A program made the position numbers and the translations under genes. From Dryocosmus kuriphilus (taxonomy: Eukaryota; Arthropoda; Insecta; Hymenoptera; Cynipidae), in contig CM076193.1 in the NCBI GenBank assembly GCA_038277395.1, forward strand, positions 146,185,813 to 146,249,812: a stretch of 64,000 nucleotides of DNA, given 5' to 3'. Positions 23,385 to 34,945 of this stretch are shown here, one piece after another. Positions within the stretch are counted from its first letter, which is position 1, and every line of letters starts with the position of its first letter. The notes under the pieces were generated by a model. It made no database searches. It was not told the origin of the DNA and saw only the letters and a program-made list of their open reading frames with translations.

Positions 23385-23663
23385 CTGTGTCTAGCCTGTA
23401 GGCGAGGTGTGATGTATTTTCATTTTTAATATCTTCAACGTTTTATCTAAAAAGTTTTGGTCTAATTTCAAAAACACAATTATCTATGGAAACATGTCAA
23501 CCTAACACAACTCAAATAACTAACAAAATATAAAAATTCATAGGTATGTTCACGACGAATCATCGCCTTTTTACTTTATTTAACAAATTAAAAACCAGGG
23601 TAACTCAAATAATATCGAACAACTATATTGTAACTTTATAGGTTATGTACACCAATTTTTAAA

Positions 23664-23694
23664 TTGATAGGGACTACCGAAGCGTAGTCGAAAC
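23664..23694 (+). ncRNA. Degenerate hammerhead-like motif (right arm)
   Basis: Inverted partner of the left-arm motif: TTGATAG, then GGACTAC, loop, GTAGTC, GAAAC. Stem and 3' core are intact, the 5' core is degenerate. Confidence 0.4.
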
Positions 23695-23767
23695 GTCAAC
23701 TTACTTGAGGGAAATCTCAACTTAATAAAACTGACCAGTAGTCAAAAAACTTCCACTCCTTTATTAA

Positions 23768-26700
23768 TAATACCCTGGTTGACACCAAGAACATCTACTA
23801 TTAAAAACTATTATTCATTAAACTGATTTAATAATTACTTCAATAATTAATTGGCTACTTTTAATAACATTCCTTTTATCAGAATATACTTGTGGACGTC
23901 CATATAAAAAGGGCCCTTGTGGTCGATATGGAGTTACGTATTTTGATGAATAAATTTCCGATATTTTAAGCTCAGTAAAAACCCTCTATGGTAGAAAAAC
24001 GACTGACAGGCACTTTTGAAGCTGGAACATCGAAAAACCGCTTTTCGAGAAAAGCGCATCTAAAGTTACCAAATGCCATAAGCGTTTATGTGTTTTTGGT
24101 GGAACTTTATTGCTTCTTTTTTAGAAATAATAACAAATCCACATACTGTAATAAATTTTTCTGACGAGATTGAAAAAAATTTGTAATCTACGGTCGCCTT
24201 TTCCTTAAGAATTTTTTAAAAAACTTTTGGGTCCAGCAGATTTCTTCGATTTCAATTAATATCATTGAAACTTACAGAATAATTATTGGCAACAACTTTT
24301 TCCAAGAATCTGGTATAAAATCAGTATAATTCAGTTTGTGACAGGTTCGTATCTGCATATTAAAAAAATTTTTAAATTTGTTTATAAAAATGTTACACAT
24401 AAATGAGTATTTTGGCTTTGCTCTAGTTGTGGCAAAAATTGTATATAAGTTGACAAAGACGGTTAATTAAAGTGTTTTCCTAATATTGCATATGCGCCAA
24501 GTTACCTGAACCATGCGGTGAATATGGCGCACGCTTATTTTAATTTTTTATTACAAATTAAGAAGGATTTTGTAACAAAAATAAATTAAATTTGAGTAAA
24601 ATTAGGTATATTTATTAAAAATTATATTTCTTGTATAATTGGAATCCAAAGTTATGAAATAAATTTTTTTTTTTAGCATTTTCGCGATTCTGGCATTTTG
24701 AACATCTAATCTATCACAACGAACCTAACCTCAAAATCAGTCAAAGAATTTCTAAAAGCAAATATCGTCATTGAATAATCTCATATTATTGGAAAATTAT
24801 TCCAATAAGTACTGTTTAATAGTATTATATTTTATTAGACTTGGCACATATTTCTCACGTTTTCAGTTTAAATCAGACACAACCCAAACCAAAATTTTCT
24901 GCGCCAATTTTAGACTTGAATGCGCCATATTAGTCGCATGTGAAGAGAGTAGAATAAAGATTTTTTTAAGTAGAAATTAATTCTCCCCTAACTCTGTGGT
25001 GTGTTTATGGATCACTTTCTCCTGAAAAAGCGTCATATGTACGTTTATATATTAAAAATAGTTAATTTTTTTGATACATTCAAATCAAACTCCATGGTAT
25101 ATTTACTTATCACTTTCTCCAGAAAAAATGGCGCGCGTACACTTTATTTACTATATTTATGCAAAGTTTCATCTAAATTGATATATTGGTTTGGGCTATG
25201 TGTGTCTATATGCTAGAAATCATTAAGCAATGACTAAAAATGACTAAGAAATGAAAAAATTGCAATACAAATCAACTTACTTCAAATTCACTTAAAATAT
25301 TTTTACAATATGATGACATCTTTCTGAAAGAAGTTTCAGTTTGCATTTAAAAAATCATGATTTTAACCTTTTTTCTCTCAACGGATGCAATTGCGATTTT
25401 TTTCATTATGATTAGTATGTAAAATCGTAAAATGAGATGTAATTGTCAAAGTTTTATAATCCTTAGAATAAAATGATAGCAGGCGAATTTTTGTTAGGTA
25501 TTTTTTTGTTTTGAAAATTCGATTAAAGAGCATTTCTTCAATTTTCAATTAATATCTTCCAAATTTAAAGAATTTTTGTACTTTTTGCTGGGTTCTACAT
25601 TTACTCACCAAGTTTGTTTAAGATATCTTATAATTTGACTGAAATATTTCACTCTTAGTGTTCAAAATCATTTATGTTACAGATAATAATACTTCCCGGT
25701 TGTGTTTTTTTTTTTATTCGCAATTCATCCTTCATGGCAAATTATTTTCTTCTCGTATGGGTATTTCATATCTTTTTCTAATTTTTTTAGTACTTGGTGG
25801 CGATTCGCTTTCGTGAATCTTGATAAATCCATAATAATTGATCAATTTAAAACTAAAAGTTCAATTATCAATGTTTTTTTTTTAAATTCCTACACTGAGG
25901 CATCACTTGTCCTATCCTAATTTTGTCTGAGACCTCTCTTGAAAATTTCCCAACTTCTCAGATGGATCTAGTGTCCAATATTGTATCAGATCTCAGAATC
26001 TTTAGAGTTTAGACTTTAGAGGATCATATAGTGAATTCCTAAATGTAATTAGTGCCAGGATATTTATGACCATATTTTCCTGGTAAATGAATATTTCGAA
26101 TATCTCCCCTTAAACTAAAAAAATCCTATAAACTCTTATCTTAATTATTCTGACATTTACGATCATTTGAAGAAAAGTTATTCCAAGAGCGGCATTTCTT
26201 TAAAGAATTTCTTAATAAGAACTTTATTAGGGAATAAAAGTTTGTTATTGAATTTCTCTTATCTGTGTTAACTACTTAAATTACTAAACATTAATTGTAA
26301 GCAAACTATCACTTAGAACTATATTGATAACAATCTAAATTCTAAAGTGGTTGTTACTTTGAGAAGGAGATGAAAAAAAGTGTTCTATTTCAATTAAGAG
26401 AATTCAGAATCCTAAGCCTAATTCTAATCCTCAACCTGAAGTAGGTAGCTGACCTGATCTGAAGAAGAGGTCCTCTGTTTATATATCTCTTCACAGAATT
26501 TCTTCGTTTATCTATGCATCTATGTAGAATAGCAAAGGTATAATGATGAACGTTGTGCGAAAGGTATAGGTCTCAGGTAGCAAAGTTAGACCAAACAACA
26601 TAATAAGTTTGATTGTTGATATTGATTTATAGTCCAACTCCTCCCTTTAGGTTCCTGATTCATAGAAAAAGTTTGTCTCCTCTTCCTTCTGTTCGCCATC

Positions 26701-28727
26701 TTTATTACAATTCTAAAATGATACAAATTAGAGAAAGAACAGTTTTTTCAACAACAAAGGGAACTCGCACGGAACTGTAATTCTGCTTCTTCACCCAGGG
26801 CCTTGTGCTTCTATCCTATGCGGAAGCGTCTCCAGCGGTTGGCGAAGAGAGACCAACAAATGGTCTATAATGTTCTTTAAGGCTCCTGAGCAGGCATCTA
26901 ACGACCGCCTATGTGCGTTCCAGACATGTTCGCCACATGCCGTGACGATCGTCGGTTTCACGCGAACCGATCAACAAATTTTTCCAACTTGTCCCTCTTA
27001 AAATAATGCCCGGCAAAGAAGAATGCAACCTACAGATATTAACCCAAAGACCAACAAAACCTTTTTGTTCTACAATTAATGTCCTTTTGCAATCTAAAGG
27101 GCAAGGGTAGGAAGTCTTAAGGAAAGAGCAATGAGACTAGGAAAATTTACTTTAAAAGCACCTCTTATGTGGCTTACCGCTGTCACTCTTGGGAACCACG
27201 TACATTATATATGTTCAATCTGCGGTGAAAACAATTAAAATAAAGTTAAAATATTTGCCTATTAGGATGTATATTTGTAGGAGTACATAATGGAATTGCA
27301 CAATTTTATACCAGATCATAATCCTTAATGTATCGGATTAGCTAATAATCTAGTACTTGATCCTTAAGAGCAAAAGTGTAGTTGAGTCAAGATAGATGAG
27401 ATTTGAGATCAATTAAATGAGATTAAAGATGATTTACTGTAATTGGGAGCATCCTTAACTTTGAGCATCATGGTGCGCGATCTCGTGGAGAATGAACGTC
27501 ACAAAGTGGTCTAACGAGAGGAGAGCCCATACTTTCTCCAGTAGAGAGTCCTCTTTTACTCCCTCACGTCCCATTCTCAGAATTTCATTTCACCTCGATG
27601 ACTGCATGAGGCCGTCATTCGCACAACACGATTACGTGTGCAACGGCATTATCTAAGACTCAAGAATTTGGAATTGCTAAAGACTAAAGATGCGAACAAA
27701 AAACATCATCTATGGCTTATTCTTCATTATCATTCTAATCTTATATCACCCTTTTCTTACAACCTTATATTGTTCCAATTCAGTAGACATCAAGGTTCTT
27801 TCGTTTAAAAAAAATGATGATCCTCGTAATTGGATAACAAAAATCAGAACGTAACCTCATGATATATAAGTCAAAACACGTGTCTTTCTGTACATCCATA
27901 ATTATAAGTTGCATACGATACCGATATTACCAATTGATTGAACTTGAAATGAAGATAGCAAGGAAAATGAAGTGGAGGAAAATGAAAAATTCATAGTCCT
28001 CCCACGTGGCGGATTCAGCTCGGCTCCGCACCGTTGCATTGCGAAAGGTGTCTAGGCTTGCGAAACTGTTTGTTGTCGTAACCAAGAGCCAAAGTCAAGG
28101 CCAAGGCAAGAGTGCTTATGCAACTCGTGCCACCATCGCGCAATGTACTCTGCTTTAAGTCAATTTCAAAGTTATAAAATCGAAGCGCAATTCTTTTATA
28201 CTTCCAAAGCAAAACTACAGGGATGTTCCTAAGAGATGTTTCTAAAGGATGCTAAAGGATGTTTGAAAAATCTTACAAAACTACATTACTACATTACCGA
28301 ATTAATGCTTCCCTAAATTCTCACGAACTGAATTCCCATAAATAGTAATTTTCAATTCTTCCCACCAAACAAATTCGCCACAATGACCTATGCTTTCCTG
28401 TCAAGCATATACTTAAAAAGGGGTCTTGCATTTTTAGAACAATGGTCGGTCAGTCGCCTTTTATTGAAACTGACTCACGGGGTCGTTGTATCAAGAATAA
28501 TAAAATCTTAGGGTATTATGTGATCCTTTGGTATAATATTATCATACTGTATCATATTATACCATACTATACCATATAATTACTAACCATACTATGGTTA
28601 GTAACGATAATTATTTTGATGGTTTATTTCAGAATAATGAGCTATTGAGCTTCCCTGGTTTGTGCATTAGGTTGGTCCTTCCTATTTTTTTTGTCTTTAG
28701 AAAATATACGATAAATCGAGCAAATTA
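23768..28727. other. 5-kb AT-rich intergenic region, no gene seen
   Basis: No reading frame beyond about 72 codons and no recognisable family. The word TTCTTCGATTTTCAATTAATATC-like recurs near 24248 and 25540, hinting at an old duplication. A segment of higher GC and CpG content lies at about 26760-27660. All of it is upstream of svb, so it could hold enhancers, but none can be identified by eye. Confidence 0.4.
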
Positions 28728-29333
28728 GCCGATTCCACCAACTGCGATTAAATCCATGATTAGTTAATCATGATTATTTTTTAATCAGCGTCTTAATCAT
28801 GACTAACTTGTGACGTGTTCCACCATGAATATTTAAACTATCGTTAAACCGTACGCTCTGTTCGCAATAAGTCTAGTTTCTGCGTGTTTCTGTTGTAACA
28901 GTGATTCTGATTGGCTGATTTCAAACTTCGATTTCGATAAATTTCGATATCTATTTTCGATAGATAAATTTCCATAAACGAAATCGCATAGTGAAATCTA
29001 AATCAACCAAAGATGAAAAATAATTGATTCGTTCCTTAAATATTCTTGTCCGTATCCCAATTCTAAGATCAGCTTCATCACATGAAGATAAAATATCGTT
29101 ATAAATTTCATCCATATTTCACTCTATACTGTCGCACTACACTTAACTTCAACTTTGAGGTTATGGTGACCCCAGTTAACTGCTGGTGAGTCGCTAATCA
29201 GCCAAAAATGGCCGATTAAGTTAAACGGTGATTAGACTTCTTTAATCGTGATTTAAAAGATGTTGGAACGCAATGTGCTGATTAAATTAAGTTAATCAAC
29301 GGTTAAAATTTAACCACAGTTGGTGGAATCGGC
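28728..29333. mobile_element. Palindromic MITE, GCCGATTCCACCAACTG family
   Basis: The left end GCCGATTCCACCAACTGCG and the right end (reverse complement GCCGATTCCACCAACTGTG) match at all but one base over 19 bp. The inner sequence continues inverted with GATTAAAT/ATTTAACC and TTAATCATGA-type words. It is 606 bp and non-coding. Confidence 0.75.
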
Positions 29334-29337
29334 CCGT

Positions 29338-29610
29338 TGAAAAAATCAAAAATGGCGGACAATTAAATATTAAAAAATAGCTCATTTCTACAATTTTTAA
29401 AGAAACTTGTTTAAAATTTGATAAAACAAAATGTTTCATTTCTGAAACTACTTGATAATTTGAAGAATCTGAAGTTTGGAAAAAATCAAAAATGGCGGCC
29501 AGTAAAAAATAAAGAAAATAACTCATTTGTATAGATTTCAATGAAAATTGTTTAAACTTCGTCAAAATAAAATGTTTGTCTCCAAAAAGTATAAAATAAT
29601 ATAAAAACCC
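29338..29610. repeat. Two-unit tandem repeat, AAAATCAAAAATGGCGG
   Basis: Two units about 139 bp apart, each opening with AAAATCAAAAATGGCGG and followed by CAAAATGTTT-type sequence. It directly abuts the MITE. No gene. Confidence 0.6.
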
Positions 29611-30654
29611 TAAAAATAGCAAACTCAAAGTGGTAGAAAATTATATTGTTCGAATTATCATGTAATTTCTTTAGCCAAATATTTTGTTTTAGCAAAGTTT
29701 AATGAAAATTTTACTTAAAAACGATACAAATGAGCTATTTTTTGATTACTTGTTAACCGCCATAATTCGCTTATAATAAATTATTCGAATTTTTAAACAG
29801 TTTTCATAACCTTTTTTAATAACTCTAGAAAATATCATTTTTGTGCACATTTAGGATTTTGTAATTTTCAAATATTTCTACTGTTGAATTATTAAGTTTC
29901 AAGTATATCGCGTGCAGATAACTGTCCTTAATAAAAACTGTAAAAGTTATGTTATTTTTTCGTTCATATGCACGATTTTCCTCATATTAATCTTATGAAA
30001 AAACTTCAAGACTTCAAAAAAAAACATTTATACATATTTTCGAATAATTCTCTTTCTTTGACTTTTTTCGTATCTTTTTCTTGTTTTGTTGTTTTAATGA
30101 ATTTTTTTTGACATTTTCTGATAATTCATGTTTTCAGTTTATAAAATTCAAATAGGAAAATCTGATACGAGGTGGATACCAGTACGATCTGAATAATTGA
30201 GAAAAAGTGAGTGATTTTAAAGCAAACGTTATGTAATATTTTTTTTAAGTAGAGTAGCAATATTGAAAACAAGTTTTACAATCAACTGTTCTACCACTTG
30301 CTTGCTATTTTTAGTTGAAAAATTGAAAAATGTGTTTTTGGCACGGTGAAGAAAATTTTGTCTTCTGACATATTATAATTTTTTAAGGAAATAAATTGCT
30401 TTCACTACGTTTCCATTAGTTCCTTCTATTCGTCAAACTCTTGGCTTCAACATTTTCTTATGTATCATTCTCTTAATTGTCAAGGAAAATATATTTTTCG
30501 TGTTTTTAGCGGATATCATTCAGTACGAGGTGAAACATGTTTTTTTTTTATTCGTTTAGGTTATTTTATATATTTGTTTGTGGTAGCAAAAGGGAAAAAT
30601 ATTCATGTAGCTTTGTTTTCTATGATATAGGTGGTAGCAACACGCCAAAAAGTA
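29611..30654. other. AT-rich spacer before the satellite array
   Basis: No gene seen. Contains two TACGAGGTG words (about 30164 and 30524); a third sits inverted at about 35358, beyond the satellite. Confidence 0.4.
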
Positions 30655-33600
30655 GATACTGCTGATCAGAATTTAAATTCTGAAGATCATCACGCCTTGC
30701 CGTCGGCGTCGAAAAATTCTGATCATCAGAACTTTTTATACTGAAGTTCAGAATTTTTCAATACTGTATATCAGTGACGCACGCTTCGGCAAAATCGTTG
30801 CTGCGGAGCAGTATTCGAGATACTGCTGATCAGAATTTAAATTCTGATGATCATCACGCCTTGCCGTCGCCGCCGAAAAATTCTGATCATCAGAACTTTT
30901 ATACTGAAGCTCAGAATTTTTCAATACTGTATATCAGTGACGCACGCTTCGGCAAAATCGTTGCTGCGGAGCAGTATTCGAGATACTGCTGATCAGAATT
31001 TAAATTCTGATGATCATCACGCCTTGCCGTCGCCGCTGAAAAATTCTGATCATCAGAACTTGTACACTGAAGCTCAGAATTTTTCAATACTGTGTATCAG
31101 TGACGCACGCTTCGGCAAAATCGTTGCTGCGGAGCAGTATTCGAGATACTGCTGATCAGAATTTAAATTCTGATGATCATCACGCCTTGCCCGTCGCCGC
31201 TGAAAAATTCTGATCATCAGAACTTGTACACTGAAGCTCAGAATTTTTCAATACTGTGTATCAGTGACGCACGCTTCGGCAAAATCGTTGCTGCGGAGCA
31301 GTATTCGAGATACTGCTGATCAGAATTTAAATTCTGATGATCATCACGCCTTGCCGTCGCCGCTGAAAAATTCTGATCATCAGAACTTGTACACTGAAGC
31401 TCAGAATTTTTCAATACTGTGTATCAGTGACGCACGCTTCGGCAAAATCGTTGCTGCGGAGCAGTATTCGAGATACTGCTGATCAGAATTTAAATTCTGA
31501 TGATCATCACGCCTTGCCGTCGCCGCTGAAAAATTCTGATCATCAGAACTTGTACACTGAAGCTCAGAATTTTTCAATACTGTGTATCAGTGACGCACGC
31601 TTCGGGAAAATCGTTGCTGCGGAGCAGTATTCGAGATACTGCTGATCAGAATTTAAATTCTGATGATCATCACGCCTTGCCGTCGCCGCTGAAAAATTCT
31701 GATCATCAGAACTTGTACACTGAAGCTCAGAATTTTTCAATACTGTGTATCAGTGACGCACGCTTCGGCAAAATCGTTGCTGCGGAGCAGTATTCGAGAT
31801 ACTGCTGATCAGAATTTAAATTCTGATGATCATCACGCCTTGCCGTCGCCGCTGAAAAATTCTGATCATCAGAACTTGTACACTGAAGCTCAGAATTTTT
31901 CAATACTGTGTATCAGTGACGCACGCTTCGGGAAAATCGTTGCTGCGGAGCAGTATTCGAGATACTGCTGATCAGAATTTTAATTCTGATGATCATCACG
32001 CCTTGCCGTCGCTGCTGAAAAATTCTGATCATCAGAACTTGTACACTGAAGCTCAGAATTTTTCAATACTGTGTATCAGTGACGCACGCTTCGGGAAAAT
32101 CGTTGCTGCGGAGCAGTATTCGAGATACTGCTGATCAGAATTTAAATTCTAATGATCATCACGCCTTGCCGTCGCCGCCGAAAAATTCTGATCATCAGAA
32201 CTTGTACACTGAAGCTCAGAATTTTTCAATACTGTGTATCAGTGACGCACGCTTCGGCAAAATCGTTGCTGCGGAGCAGTATTCGAGATACTGCTGATCA
32301 GAATTTAAATTCTGATGATCATCACGCCTTGCCGTCGCCGCTGAAAAATTCTGATCATCAGAACTTGTACACTGAAGCTCAGAATTTTTCAATACTGTGT
32401 ATCAGTGACGCACGCTTCGGCAAAATCGTTGCTGCGGAGCAGTATTCGAGATACTGCTGATCAGAATTTAAATTCTGATGATCATCACGCCTTGCCGTCG
32501 CCGCTGAAAAATTCTGATCATCAGAACTTGTACACTGAAGCTCAGAATTTTTCAATACTGTGTATCAGTGACGCACGCTTCGGGAAAATCGTTGCTGCGG
32601 AGCAGTATTCGAGATACTGCTGATCAGAATTTAAATTCTGATGATCATCACGCCTTGCCGTCGCCGCTGAAAAATTCTGATCATCAGAACTTGTACACTG
32701 AAGCTCAGAATTTTTCAATACTGTGTATCAGTGACGCACGCTTCGGCAAAATCGTTGCTGCGGAGCAGTATTCGAGATACTGCTGATCAGAATTTAAATT
32801 CTGATGATCATCACGCCTTGCCGTCGCCGCTGAAAAATTCTGATCATCAGAACTTGTACACTGAAGCTCAGAATTTTTCAATACTGTGTATCAGTGACGC
32901 ACGCTTCGGGAAAATCGTTGCTGCGGAGCAGTATTCGAGATACTGCTGATCAGAATTTAAATTCTGATGATCATCACGCCTTGCCGTCGCCGCTGAAAAA
33001 TTCTGATCATCAGAACTTGTACACTGAAGCTCAGAATTTTTCAATACTGTGTATCAGTGACGCACGCTTCGGCAAAATCGTTGCTGCGGAGCAGTATTCG
33101 AGATACTGCTGATCAGAATTTAAATTCTGATGATCATCACGCCTTGCCGTCGCCGCTGAAAAATTCTGATCATCAGAACTTGTACACTGAAGCTCAGAAT
33201 TTTTCAATACTGTGTATCAGTGACGCACGCTTCGGGAAAATCGTTGCTGCGGAGCAGTATTCGAGATACTGCTGATCAGAATTTTAATTCTGATGATCAT
33301 CACGCCTTGCCGTCGCTGCTGAAAAATTCTGATCATCAGAACTTGTACACTGAAGCTCAGAATTTTTCAATACTGTGTATCAGTGACGCACGCTTCGAAA
33401 ATCGTTGCTGCGGAGCAGTATTCGAGATACTGCTGATCAGAATTTAAATTCTAATGATCATCACGCCTTGCCGTCGCCGCCGAAAAATTCTGATCATCAG
33501 AACTTGTACACTGAAGCTCAGAATTTTTCAATACTGTGTATCAGTGACGCACGCTTCGGCAAAATCGTTGCTGCGGAGCAGTATTCGAGATACTGCTGAT

Positions 33601-34080
33601 CAGAATTTAAATTCTGATGATCATCACGCCTTGCCGTCGCCGCTGAAAAATTCTGATCATCAGAACTTGTACACTGAAGCTCAGAATTTTTCAATACTGT
33701 GTATCAGTGACGCACGCTTCGGGAAAATCGTTGCTGCGGAGCAGTATTCGAGATACTGCTGATCAGAATTTAAATTCTAATGATCATCACGCCTTGCCGT
33801 CGCCGCCGAAAAATTCTGATCATCAGAACTTGTACACTGAAGCTCAGAATTTTTCAATACTGTGTATCAGTGACGCACGCTTCGGGAAAATCGTTGCTGC
33901 TGCGGAGCAGTATTCGAGATACTGCTGATCAGAATTTTAATTCTGATGATCAGCCTTGCCGTCGGCGCCGAAAAATTCTGATCATCAGAACTTTTTAGAC
34001 TGAAGTTCAGAATTTTTCAATACTGTATATCAGTGACGCACGCTTCGGGAAAATCGTTGCTGCGGAGCAGTATTCGAGAT
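30655..34080. repeat. 163-bp satellite array, 21 monomers with 8-mer higher-order repeat
   Basis: Monomers start at GATACTGCTGATCAG and recur every 163 bp (first interval 164), 21 times over 3426 bp. Each monomer holds the perfect palindrome ATCAGAATTTAAATTCTGAT and the hyphenated palindrome TTCTGATCATCAGAA. Marker variants recur with a period of 8 monomers: AGAATTTTAATTCT with GTCGCTGCTG at about 31975 and 33280, each followed one monomer later by TCTAATGATC at about 32148 and 33450. The first and last monomers share variants (GTCGGCG, GAAGTTCAG, CTGTATATCAG) not combined in the interior, apart from partial carry-over in monomer 2. Each monomer also contains a 72-codon open frame, judged not coding because 163 is not a multiple of three and the frame closes in every unit. 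Confidence 0.97.
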
Positions 34081-34945
34081 TCTGATCATCAGAATCTCGA
34101 ATACTGCTCCTAAGAATAAAGATGTTGAAACGCAACATTCACAAGTTTCTGCTAACAAGTACTTGCGTTTTCTGAAGAGAAGTATATGATATTCTCATCA
34201 GCAGCAAATTTTTACTCAGGAGAAGAAAAAGATTTCTTCTCACCAGTAAAATTCAAATTCTGTTACACAGAGAGACAAATTCTGTGCAAAAGAAGTTTAA
34301 GGTTAAGGAACAGAGGAAATTACACCAAGGAATTTCCTTTAGGAATTTCCTAAGGATTTTTGGAGATGGGTTCATTCAAACGTGTACAATCGCATTACTG
34401 AAGCAGATTTCCACATACAATTATGATGCAATATATTTCAGAAAAATGTCACAAATAGAACGAAACAATTTTATATACACTAGCCAAAAAAAGGAACAAT
34501 TATAGAGAAAAACAAGAAAATGCAATTATATAAAAAAAAAGTTTCCTTTTTTATTTTTTTTTAATTTTCAAAATTCAGTTGACAATATATGAATGAATGA
34601 GAAATATTACGACGTAACAGCTGATTGCGCGCAGTGAAAGCAAAACGCTAAACTCGTCAAGCTTCCATCAGAATCTCAAATTCTGATCATCAGAATCGCT
34701 AGTTGCGCGTTCCATCTAGAAAGTTTCTGTCTGTCAGAATCTCCGGGCTGATGAGAAGCATTTACATATCTGAATTCGAGTTTCACAGCTACTGAAGAAC
34801 AGAATGTATTTTTCTGATTATTAGAATCTGACCTTAGCTTAGATCAGTATCGCGCGATTCTGATGAACAGAATTTTTTGTCCCGAAGGCAGAATGCAGAA
34901 TCGCAGATTCTGATCATCAGAATTTAAATTCTGATCAGCAGCATT
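34081..34945. repeat. Non-tandem cluster of the satellite's TTCTGATCATCAGAA motif
   Basis: Downstream of the array the sequence stops being tandem, yet (A)TTCTGAT(C)ATCAGAAT words recur at about 34080, 34676, 34804, 34856, 34905 and 34925, together with AGAATTTAAATTCTGATCAG. Spacing is irregular. This may be the sequence the array was amplified from, or its decayed edge. Confidence 0.7.

Larger units (their letters stand above)
22766..23767. mobile_element. Inverted pair of Penelope-type terminal repeats
   Basis: Arms 22766-23098 and 23434-23767 are inverted copies, about 333 bp each; for example GACCAAAACTTTTTAGATAA on the plus strand near 23070 and on the minus strand near 23445. Each arm carries a GACTAC...GTAGTC hairpin followed by GAAAC, the 3' half of a hammerhead-like motif typical of Penelope-like retroelement terminal repeats. 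The 335-bp centre encodes nothing I recognise and includes a (TA)n tract. Probably a solo pLTR pair left by a Penelope-like element. Confidence 0.6.

Noticed and set aside
30774..33998. Series of 72-102-codon open frames in the satellite
   Set aside because: The monomer is 163 bp, so frames rotate; each frame ends in every unit. They follow from the repeat and not from selection for protein.
30655..34080. Hammerhead ribozyme in the satellite (CTGATGA and GAAAA occur about 24 bases apart)
   Set aside because: The bases between them (TCATCACGCC ... CGCCGCT) cannot form stem II, so the conserved words are coincidental.
30655..34080. CRISPR-like array
   Set aside because: Eukaryotic context; units are near-identical across the whole 163 bp with no variable spacers.
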